From contig CP136069.1 in assembly GCA_032622095.1 (NCBI GenBank), forward strand, positions 16,600,450 to 16,664,449: 64,000 bases of DNA, written 5' to 3'. Source of the stretch: Siphonodentalium dalli (taxonomy: Eukaryota > Mollusca > Scaphopoda > Gadilida > Siphonodentaliidae). Position 1 is the stretch's first letter. Every line of letters starts with the position of its first letter. Positions 12,901 to 25,332 of the stretch are shown here, in pieces. The translations under genes were made by a program, and so were the position numbers. The notes under the pieces were generated by a model. It saw only the letters and a list, made by a program, of their open reading frames with translations. It was not told the DNA's origin and did not search any database.

Positions 12901-15900
12901 AACTGCCATCTTGGATTTTACTCTTTGTATGACTAAATACTTTGGCCAAGATGCCAACTCCCTCATCCTCCACATATGGATCTTCGGGGTGACCTCTAGA
13001 TGGGAGCAATCTCGGATTATAAACTTTCGGTATTACTGCATCCTTTGGCCAAGACTGCAAACAATGTGTGTGTCGTTTGCAGAATGAGGTCCCAAAAAGG
13101 TGAATTTAGTAATGCTATCCCAAACAGCGGGCTAGTATCACCAAATTCCCCCTCTGGGGATCTCATTCTGCTTAGGCCTCATCTTCTGGGAAGTATCTAT
13201 AGTCTCAAATTGAGATTGTTTTTAGTTATTTGTTTCCTTCTGGGAAGTTTCTATATCCCCTATAAATTTGCAGAAGATAAAAGAGAGCTTTCCGATGAAT
13301 GGCAACAAGCCATATTTCCGACAAAATCCTGAAAAATAATTCTGCTGTCATATACTTCGGGCATTACTGTATATCGTGCTGAGAGCTGCATGGTGAACAA
13401 AAACAAATAACAAGATACATGTATGTAATAAATGACAATGATAAAAGAAATTGTAAGTTTTATCTCCGTTACACCAAGCCTGCAAATAGTGTCAGTCATT
13501 TGCAGAATGAGGTCCCCAGAGGGTGAATTTAGTGACACTATCCCGCACCGTGGGCTAGCATCACCAAATTCACCCTCTAGTGACCTAATTCTGCTGAGGC
13601 CTCAACTGCTATAGGAGACCTAGGATCAGATTGAAGTTCCCCAGTTGAAGTTGGTGATGTTCACCCATTAGTCACCTCAATTATACATTTATCTTCTGCA
13701 AATTAAGGGATATAGAAACTTCCCAGAAGGGAAAAAGTAACTAAAAACAATGTTAATTTAAGACTATAGATAATCCCCAGAAGACGAGGCCTAAGAAGAA
13801 TGAGGTCCCCCGGGGGTCAATTTGGTGATGCTAGCCTGCTATGTGGGATAGCGTCACAAATTCACCCTCTGGGGTCCTCATTCTGCAAATGACAGACACG
13901 CTATAATCAGGCCTGTTGTTAATTAATGATCAGTAGACGGAATAATCTCGGCCAAATTATTACATTATAACACTCTTACATGTAATTAAGAACTGAACTG
14001 GGCATTTAAAATTTTGAATACTGATTGCAGTATGAACTCATGGTATGGTATGCACTCCATGATATTGTGTTAAAATCATTTGTAAATTTAACCACAAAAA
14101 ATAAAAATTCAGGAAAAGTACTTAAAACAAGAGCTACGCTGGGCGTGCAATATACGCCCTCTCTTGGGTCGGCGGAAACTGGTAAAAAAGGGGCATAACT
14201 CTGGTAAAAATTGGCGGACGGAACTCAAATTTGAACTTGACCTGTGTTTTGGTGGGAGAAAGTAATATACCAAATTATCATTGAATCCGATAAGCTCTAG
14301 TAAAGTTATCATCCGGACAACAAATTTCCGGGATTTTCTAAGTCAAATTACGTCAAATAAGGGGCATAACTCCGGTGAAAATTGGCGGACGGAACCCAAA
14401 TTCGAACTTGAGCTGTCTTTTCTCCTAATAAACCCACATACCAAATTTGATTGAAATCGGTTCACTCTAACTAAGGTTATCATCCGGACAACAAATTTCA
14501 GGGATTTTCTAAGTCAAATTACGTCAAAAAAGGGGCCATAACTCTCGCAAAAATTATCGGATTAAAACGAAATTCAGACTTGAGCTGTATTTCGATATAT
14601 GTAATCCACAATAAAACGGGTTTTGCGTATAAACATTCCAAAATCGAGTTATCATCCGGAAACCAAAAAACATAAGAAAAACTGAATTTTCTGAGTCGAA
14701 AAAGGGGCATAACTCTGCCAAAAATGGTCGGACAGAACCCAAGTTCGAACTTGACCTGTGTTTTGGTGGGAGAAAGTAATATACCAAATTTGGATTCATT
14801 CCGATAAACTATACTAAAGTTATCATCCGGACAACAAATTTCAAGGATTTTCTAAGTCAAAAAACGTCAAATAAGGGGCATAACTCCGGTGAAAATTGGC
14901 GGGCGGAACCCAAATTCGAACTTGAACTTACTTTTCGGTTAATAAACCCACATACCAAATTTTATTAAATTTGGTTGACTCTAACTAAAGTTATCATCCG
15001 GACAACAGGTTAACGGACGGACGCCCGCCCGGACGCCCGGACGCCCGGACGGACAGACCAATACTATAATACGGCCTTTTTTTCAAAAGGGCGTATAAAA
15101 ATATCAGGCAGGGTGAGTGAGTTTAGGGGAGAATGACAAGTCAATTAAAGTTTCCTGAATCCCTAACTTTTTGGAGCCCACCTGAGCCCCACCACATCCT
15201 GAGTTGGACAGCATCACTTACGAAAGTCTAAACCACAACATTAGATTGCTACTTGTATCATGCATGGAGATGTCTACATAAAAAACGTTGTAGAGGAAAA
15301 CAATGATCAACTTTTTAGTTTTTCGATTTTGATGCCCTTAAGGGGCCTCCTCCAAGACCTATCCCTAACTATCCATAATTAGATGGTACAACTTTGGTAT
15401 CTTGAATTCCTGATCAAGCAACGATCTATATACTGTATTCAATTTTGGTGGAAGTTGGTTACAAACTGCTGTTTTTATTTTAGCAAGTTTTTTGCCCCTA
15501 CAAGAACCACAACCCTGATTGAGATGACACTAATACATGGTACATTTTAGGGCCCTGCGAACCTTATATTTTAGGTTGAACCGAACATTGAAACTGAATC
15601 ATCGTCTTGGTTTTGAATCGAACCGAACCTCGAACTTCGAACCCAAATACCGACCGTGTTGTCGTAGACTCATGATCCAGTGGCCAATTAGAACACAGTT
15701 AGTGGACATCATTATAGAGGTTATTAAGAGCTCTTTCCATCAATGTATCACATTATTATAATCAATAAATTTGAAAAATGATCAAGGAAATATGGGTTGA
15801 TACAAAAATCGGACTTGGCACTGAAAGGGTTAAGTATTGACTGTCTACAATATAAGATAATTACAGAATAAAAAATGATTTTTTTGGAGATGGCTAAACA

Positions 15901-18900
15901 ATCAGATAATAGTTTTTATTTTACGTTTTATGTCCATGCAGTAACCGCGATTAAAATAATTAAGTTCCTAAAAATCTTTGATTCTCCGTATATATACACA
16001 CATGCGCTCACTCATATAACATCATCACTTAGTCTTATATCTAACAGTAGTGAGAGAGATGGCTGATTTATTCATTAGTCAAGTTTTCAGTACATATTCA
16101 AACAATGCGATGATCTCCAAACAAATGTTTGACACATTTGACTCTGATCACAATGGCAGTATGAACGTACCACATGGCATGGGAGAGATAACTCTATTTT
16201 TCTGGATCGATGCTCTTAGTCAAGTCCACACATTAATAGAACTCCCATTAGTTCGCACGCATCCACTGTTTACCAGTCCAGAGGTCACACAGGATGATCA
16301 CAAGCCTTGAAATAGTGTGTCTGTCATTTGCAGAATGAGGTCCCCAGAGGGTGAATTTAGTGATGCTACCCCGCATAGCGGGCTACCATCACCAAATTCA
16401 CCCACTGGGGACCTCATTCTGCTTACACCTCAGCAGAATGAGGTTCCCAGAGGGTGAATTTGGTGATGCTAGCCCGCTATGCGGGGGTAGCATCACTAAA
16501 TGCACCCTCTGGGGACCTCATTCTGCAAATGAGACACACTATTTCAAGGCTTGGATGATCACATGCTCTGGTAGCGTGATAAACACCCATTGTACATTGA
16601 TTCACGACAGGTATTGACTTTTATTGCTATTGATTTCTATTCCGCTGTTTATTCGTTTCAAATCTACGCATTTCGTGTTCTGATCTTTTCTGTTTTTTCA
16701 AGTGACTTACAAATTTTTATCGGAAAAGTAATAAACATAGGATCACAAATAAGTACTGTGCATGGAGGGTTTCTCTTGAAAATAAATTTAGTACCACTAC
16801 GGCTTTTTATTATTATAATGAGAAACTCAGTAACTATTAACCCTTTACCCAACAGAAGGGCCATGTGCCAATGCATTCTCTTATATATGCGAGTCGACCA
16901 TAGGTCGCCTCGCATATATAAGAGAATGCATTGGCTTAACACATTAAAAATTATAAAATTGTTAAAGAATGTAAGAAAAAATGGTAAAAAGTGTTAAAAA
17001 AAGTTTTTTTTTAGGCCAATGCATTCTCTTATATATGCGAGGCGACCTATGGTCGACTCGCATATATAAGAGAATGCATTGGCACAGGGTATAACTGTAA
17101 CTATCACAATGTGGTCAAGGAGCCGGTTCCAATGATATCCATATTTGTATGGTTCTATTGAGACAGACCGAAGATATTTTAGGCTGTTGAAGCTTTATTT
17201 GGCCGGTTTTGGCCGGTTTGTTGGGTAAAGGGTTAACAGACAGCTAAATTGTAGCAAGACATTAAAGCACTCGACTGTCTGAGCTGAAAAAGGGGAAGAA
17301 CACCACACAAAAAAAATCGGACAGACGTCATAATACCAGGTTCACAGGTTCTCGTGGTACTAAATATCTGTACCAAGTTAAAAAAACATTGACCTAAAAT
17401 GTAGGAATAAAAGCTCAGACAAAATTAGACATATCTAAGTAAAAAAATGGGGGATAACTCAACCATAAAATGTCCGACAGACGTCATAATCGCAGGTGCA
17501 CAGGTTCCCCATGGCGTTTGAAGTCTGTGCCAAGTTTCACGTAACGGCGGATGATGGCTGGACGGACAAGCTGTGTACCCCGCCCCACAACTTTGTTCAG
17601 GAGGTATATGAAATTTCAAAACCGCACATCACTAATACATCAGCTGTTGTAGAAGCAAGTTATATTACTTACCTAACTTGAGCACATTTTCATCACAAAA
17701 TAACAGATGAGCAAACTGCTGCCAATCCTCCTCCTTCATGGACGGCAGTAAGCTGATTGTATCAATGAGATAAACCTGGTCGAACACAGCCAACTGTATG
17801 AGGGCTATCCTGGAAGAAATATAGTCAGTGAGTTTATTAAGGCAGTAAGCTGATTATAAACCTGGTCGAACACGGCCAACTGTATGGGGGCTATCCTGGA
17901 AGAAATATAGTCAGTGAGTTTATTAAGGCAGTAAGCTGATTATAAACCTGGTCGGACACGGCCAACTGTATGAGGGCTATCCTGGAAGAAATATAGTCAG
18001 TGAGTTTATTAAGGCAGTAAGCTGATTATAAACCTGGTCGAACACAGCCAACTGTATGAGGGCTATCCTGGAAGAAGAAATATTGTCAGTGAGTTTATTA
18101 AGGCAGTAAGCTGATTATAAACCTGGTCGGACACGGCCAACTGTATGAGGGCTATCCTGGAAGAAATATCGTCAGTGAGTTTATTAAGGCAGTAAGCTGA
18201 TTATAAACCTGGTCGGACACGGCCAACTGTATGAGGGCTATCCTGGAAGAAATATCGTCAGTGAGTTTATTAAGGCAGTAAGCTGATTATAAACCTGGTC
18301 GGACACGGCCAACTGTATGAGGGCTATCCTGGAAGAAATATAGTCAGTGAGTTTATTAAGGCAGTAAGCTGATTATAAACCTGGTCGGACACGGCCACCT
18401 GTATGAGGGCTATCCTGGAAGAAGAAATATTGTCAGTGAGTTTATTAAGGTCAAAGGCCCTTAACGCTTCCATGACTGGAGCTTCCTGAAATTTTGCAAA
18501 AACTCTGTGTCAATGCATTCTCTTATATATGCAAGTTTCCCATATGAAGCTTTGCATATATAAGAGAATACATTGGCCTAATAATATTTACCTTAACATT
18601 GTAAGCCAGTGCATTTTCTTATATGAAACTCGCATATATAAGAGAATACACTGGCACATGATCTTTAATGCTGCACCAGCGCAGCTCCCATCATCAAAGG
18701 GTTAATAGCACAGTAAAGGTTCATACTGGTGCCTTATTTCAACTGTGACTTAAATTTGGTCAGAAAATTTTGACGTGTACACAAGACCTCTTCACAACAA
18801 TAAAGCTCTTTTAACTTGCGTTGTGTTGTGGAACACGGGAAAGCAATAAGTGTCGGCTGCCAATCCAATGGTGTGCCTAGTACAATGATATCCCTGGATA

Positions 18901-21900
18901 TGACACTATCAGACAATATATAGAACATTTTCCGAAGTTTTTTAGATTCTTTTGCCCCTGAAATAATTATCAGAGTATTGGCCATAGCACCATTGGTTGA
19001 TTAGTGATGCTGTTGGTACTGGGAATGATGATGGCGGCTCAAAGTTTGGCCAATACGAAATTGGATCGAACCCCCAGGCATGTCAAATGTGTAGCTTATA
19101 TGTCGGCCCACTTACCAACTGAGCTATCTGCTCCTTTTATGACATAGATTAGTTTAGTTATCCGATTCTGGCCCATTTGATTTTTGTCGAAATAGCTAAT
19201 GAAATAATTGCATCGATAGTATTCCACCTTCAACTGCATTGTCACTGTCATCTGACTGCTCCTCTAATAGCACAGTAAGGCCAAAGAGAAAGTGGAAGGA
19301 ATACGCAAAACACAACACAGGGTGTTAATGGGTTTGTTGATATGGTATGAGTGATAGTTCGAAAGAATACAACGAGGAGGAATCAAGTCTGAATTATTGT
19401 GTCTGATATTTGCAGAATGAGGTCCCCAGAGGATGAATTTAGTGATGCTATCCTGCATAGCTGGCTAAGATCACCAAATTCACCCTCTCACGGGACCTCA
19501 TTCTTCTTAGGCCTCAACTGCTATGGCAGACCTAGGATCAGATTATAGTTCCCCAGTTGAAGTTGGTGATGTTCACCCATTAATAGTCACCTCGATTATG
19601 CATTTTATCTTCTGCAAATTAGGCGATATAGAACATGAACAGAAGGGAAAAAGCAACTAAAAATATTTTTTTTAATTTGATACTATAGATACTTTCCAGA
19701 TGAGGCCTAAGCAGAATGAGGTCTCCAGAGGGTGAATTTGGTGATGCTAGCCCACTGGCTTATGATAAAGTATATATTTCAAACAGTTGCTAACATGACA
19801 CCAACCAAGATAAAACAAATAGTCACACAAGACATTTCTCTTTATAACCCTTCCATGACTGAAATTAGGGAGCCTCAATATATTAGAGATTACATTGGCC
19901 TAACAATAATTACATTGACCTTGTAAGCCAGTGCATTCTCTTATATATGCAAGGCTCCGTATAGGAGACACACATATATCAGAGAATGCACTGGCACAGC
20001 GATTCCAATGTATAGTATTACATCTGATTGGGTGGGAGATTCCATTCAGTAATGAAAGGGTGAAGAATTGCAACATTGAAGCTACAGCACTGCTCAATTT
20101 AAGCGACCTGTTTTAACGAGGTGTACATGCGTTAATACCGCGGTGCAATACCGCGACATACCGCCGTTTCGCGGTTGCACTACCACGCGCGTACCGCGGT
20201 ACCACGGCCAGTTTAGACAGCTCGATAAATCCCGTATCTACAGTTTATATCAATGTTCAGATGTACGTGATCCCTAAATTGAATGATAACGACACTATTT
20301 AAATAGTCCCCGGAATAAATATCGTTATTAACTTTATTGACATTCATTAACTGCAAATCACAAACACCATTTGTTCGTATAACGGGAATTATTGTCTTAG
20401 CAATAAAAGACACAAAGTGGAACTCCCGTATATCCAGGAAAAAAACACATTCTGCGCAAAAGCATGTGTCACTGATTACGTCATACTGCAGCTGGCAGAC
20501 TTTGTTAATATAGGGCACGGGGCACTTAAATTAAGATGTCGTCATGTCTTTTTATAACTGGCCTCAACGGGTGAAATAAATATTTGTGTTTTGTTGATGG
20601 TGCTATTAGTAAAACTACACACGTGACGCGCGAATGGCTGTTTTGTGTTTTGGACACTTGTATTTCCATTACTTCAATGCGTCCGTTTGGCTTACATAAT
20701 GCTCGCAGAAGGTAGTTCAGATATTTATCGATCTATTTTGGTATTGCGAATAATATTATGTGCGAACCGCCACGTGGCTTTAAACAGACAAGTCTCATTC
20801 GATCTTTAAAATGTTGTGCACGTAATAGCTATTTATAAATATTTGTCGCACAAAAGTGAGACAAACGCTCTTTATTGCTACCGTATCGGGAATAAACTAA
20901 CAAGGACTAAAACACACCGAAATTCGATCACTTAAAATAATTATGTTACAATGTTAACCTCTGTATATAACCAAACAAACATATTTAGAGGTCAACTTTC
21001 CAACACCATGCATGTTTTCTTCCGAATAACGATTAGATAGGAAAACCGGTATGTGATATAATTTATACTGTGACCCACCGAGAACTACAAGTGCACACCC
21101 TCGCCAAAAGTTGCAATTTCACATCAAACGATGCCGCCCGACACGCACTCGTGAGCTCAATGAATGTTCACGTAACAAAATCAAAGACTGATTTGACAAT
21201 GTTGTGTCTTTCAATGTTTGGTGTTTTGCGTGTGTCTTTTGTCGCGCACATTGGTGATGATAACAACTTTACTTTGCTGCATGACATGTGCCACGCTTTC
21301 TTAGTTATACATTTTATTCCCACCGACAAGAAATCTTGAGGCGCAAATGTTTGTAAATTGCTTTACTATTTCACGCATGCGTACAATCATATACGTCTTG
21401 GCGACAATATACTATTTACGCGCCGATTATGTTTGGCATATGAACAAAACTATAGATTTGAACGAATATGAATATTTCTGCAATGATCGCCGCCCTGGCC
21501 TCTAAGACTAAAATCGGACTCAGTGTTACTAATGCACCGTCCCCGCTGGTTTCGACCACAGATAAATGGAGGATTTACTTTTCCCATTTTATAAGAAATT
21601 TAGATTTCGGAAACACAAACAAAACAAAAAAGTCCACATGAGTGGAAACCGATATAGGAATCGGGTGCGTAAATCATTTGACGATATGTAAGATAGATGC
21701 TAACAACAAAACTATTACTCCACGGTGTTTTGCGTAATCCAGTCGCCATAAGCAACTATAGCTTGAGTTCAAAAACCGCCGACGTGATGTACGTGTACAT
21801 TTGTAATATGTCACATGTAAACCCGACATGTTCATATGTAATCCGATTGCATTATTATTCATTACGTGCAGCTTACAGGTATTAATTCAATACAAAAGTT

Positions 21901-24900
21901 ATTCATAATCATTCACCTACCGTGTGACACCTTGTTTCAGTTGTGTTCTCTCCGCGGTGGAGGGCCGTTAGCGGTAATTTGAACGCGGTTATGAAAAAAA
22001 TAACGCGGTGTATGGCGGTAACGAACACCAATAACGCGGTGACCTGCGGTAACCAACGGTAAAAATACCGTACCAGTACTGTGGGTCAACCGCCCTCCGT
22101 CGCGGTACAGAATGATAACCGCGGTAGTTTGGTGGTATCACCGCGGTAAGTACCGGCCCATAACCTCGTTAAACAGGTCGCTTACTGAGAGCATAGCTGT
22201 ATATTGAATGTGGAATTTGGAATATGAACAGGAAAATGCCAGCTAAATCCAGGCTATTATGTCTTCTGCCTACACAAGTTAACAATACCTGCAGGGAAGT
22301 CCTCCAAGAGATGGTTTCCATTCTGAATCAATTCCAATAACAGTACCAGGCTACAAAAGAAGAAATTATGAATTACTGTTGAAATTTCAGAGGTACTTAA
22401 TCATAATGACACAGGTCCCTCCACCCTCAATAATACATAATCCTATAGAAAGGTAACCAATGTGGTTGGGTAATTTTTAACACCAACAAACTGGCGTAAA
22501 TAATATTTGTCATATAAACACCTCATATATAATAGTAAGATATTTTATTACCCTTCAATTTGATGTATCCCATGTAAAAATCAGTTCTGAAGAACTTAGT
22601 TATGATCCAGTTCTGACGCTGACCGGCTGTTTTTTCTACTCATTCGAGATGATGTCCTTCTAAAAATTGGAATTTTTCACCTACTTGCGCCCCAAAAATG
22701 CTCTTAGCAGTAAATAGCATTATACATCATTGAAGGCGGAAGTGTTTACTAAACCACACAAATCAACCATGACGCATAACAACCCCATACCTCTTGTATT
22801 TATTGAAAATTTAACTTTCAGAACCCAGCAGTTTTGTTCAATTAAATTTTTACTGTTATTTTAAATGAAGCTGAAGTGACTTAAGGTTAATTTGTCATTG
22901 GTGAACTATAAATCATTTATATATTAAAAAATATATATATATTTACGGTAAAATATTAAAAAAAAATTTACATTTGTTTATTTACAAATAGGCATTCGTG
23001 TTAATAAAATCTGCGAGTGCCTTTGTTTCCTTTTTCTACATTTTCAGAGTGTTACGTACGAACTATAAATAATACTCCCAACGTGTCGCATAAAATTTGA
23101 AGTTGAACAAGTTCCACAAAATTCAGCATGGTCTCTGACAATGTTGATAATTTACCCAATGACGATTAATTAATAAAATTATAACAAGAGGTACGCTGTC
23201 GCGTGGCATTTGCCCCCAACTGTAGCAATTTGGATTAAGCATGGACGAAACTGCGGATATCCGAGGAGGTCTATATGACCATTCCAAAAGAAGTTCGTAC
23301 TAGAAATTCCGGAAAGCCAAAAACAAGCGATCCGAAAACCCCAAAACAAGCAAAAATTCATATTTTCTAAGTTGAAAAAAGGGCCATAACTCTGGCAAAA
23401 ATCATCAGATCATACCCAAATTCGCACTTGACATGTATTTTCAAATAACTGATCCACAAAAATACGGGATTTGCAATCGTACGACCAAAGCTCACGCTAT
23501 CAACTGGAAACCCTAAAAACAAGAGAAAATTGAATTTTCGAAGTAAAAAAAGGGCCATAACTCTGGTGAAAATGGGTGGACGAAACCCGCGCTAAGCATG
23601 TAGCTGTTCCCCCATGCTGCTCTATCACCATACCAAATATCAGCTAAATCTGCCCAGCGGTTGCTGAACAATAATGCAAAATGTTTGTACGGACGGAGAT
23701 GTCGACTATATACTTGCCGACTTCAAGTCGGGGGCATAATAATAATATAATTATCAGAATGAAAGCAGTAACATGGTTTGTTAATCTGATTACAACTTGG
23801 AAATCCCTGCAGAAAATGAACATCCATATTTAGAACAGCCAATTAAACGTATGAAGTACAATTAGAATGGTTAAATACATTTCAATATAAGTGAAAATTT
23901 TATACTGTGCGCAACAAATTAAAACCATAACTTACCACAGTGAGTCTGTCGAGGCATTTATGTAATTTTTCTATGGTATCCACCATTTTTATACTATTCT
24001 CTGGCAGGGTGAGCTTATAGTAATGTGACTGCATTTCATCAGCCGTGAAACAATCATCTTCCCAGTTTTCCTCCCCATCATTCGGTGGTGATGCAGAGTT
24101 TTGATTAGCAGCAGTTGCAGCACTTTTGGCCTGTGTCTCTTCACTAGATTTGATAGAAATAGTACGTTAACCCTTTGAGTGCCAGGTCGATTTTTGTATC
24201 AACCCATATACCCTGTGCCATTCTCTTATATATGCGAATCGACCATAGGTCGCCTCGCATATATAAGAGAATGCATGGGCCTAACAATTTTTTTTACACA
24301 ATTTTTTTTTTTACAATTTTTTTTTTTTACAATTTTTTACAATTTTAATAATTTATTCTTATATTCTTTAACAGACTTATTTTGTAGGTTTAGGGCCGAT
24401 GAGATCGGCCCCTGGCACTCAAAGGGTTAAAAAACAAGTGCACTGCACACAGTATCATCCTCAAAAGTGGCTTTTTACTGAGGTTTATTAATTTTTGGAG
24501 ATAGCTTAATTCGGGCTACAATGCAGGGTTTCAGCCAGGGGAATTTTAATGAGTCCGTATTGGGGAAACATATAACTCGACAGGAAGATCATGGTTCGTC
24601 CCGTTGGGCAAAAAAAAAAATTGTCACTGAAAAGTAGCCATTTCCTTGCACCTGAGATAATCACAAAGCAATCCAAAGCTAAGTATGTTACGCAAGTCGA
24701 TCATTTCCGTGGGTGCATTAATTGTGTTGATGGTATCCAGATCATTATTCATGTAATTACGCACATAAGGTTTTATCAGGGTTTATCTACAGGGGATATT
24801 TATAGCGGTGTAATGTGAATGGCAGCGAAATCTTTCAAACGAAATCGGAATGCAAAGCTTGTTCAATAGTCTGCATTAGTCCAATAACTATAGTGACGAC

Positions 24901-25300
24901 CGCTGCTATAGAACAGAGTTTTAGCCAACGTGTTATAAAATATAATTGAATTTTGGTGGGAAATGTGAACACGTGCGTCATTGTAAAATCGTTAAATCAA
25001 AATGAATGGCAGAATATGAACTCCGCAGAGGGACATATAGTACCATAGCACGGGATCTCGGAGCATCAGTCTACTTAGTTTCATCCATGGAAATCCTGTG
25101 CACAAAAATCTCCCGACTCAGCAGTTTGACATTCTTTGATAAAATTATGTAATCGTACCATAGCAAGGGATCTCCGAGCATGAGTAGTTTCGTCCACAGA
25201 AATCCTGTGTACAAAAATATCCGTCCTCAGCACTCCGACATTCTTTGATGTCACGCGACATGTATTACACTGTGCACATGTATATACAATGTAATGTCGC

Positions 25301-25332
<32 letters not shown>

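Noticed and set aside
18734-18985. Minus-strand frame with ..VLGTPLDWQPT.., which looks like exonuclease motif I (..GIDSEWKP..)
   Set aside because: The genuine motif I exon is at 22289-22350 with correct phases to exons 8 and 10; this frame lacks the Asp/Glu pair, has no splice sites of the right phase and lies in the body of a tRNA-derived SINE.
19063-19134. Functional tRNA gene
   Set aside because: A and B boxes are present but the acceptor stem does not close and no terminator is seen; better explained as a SINE head.
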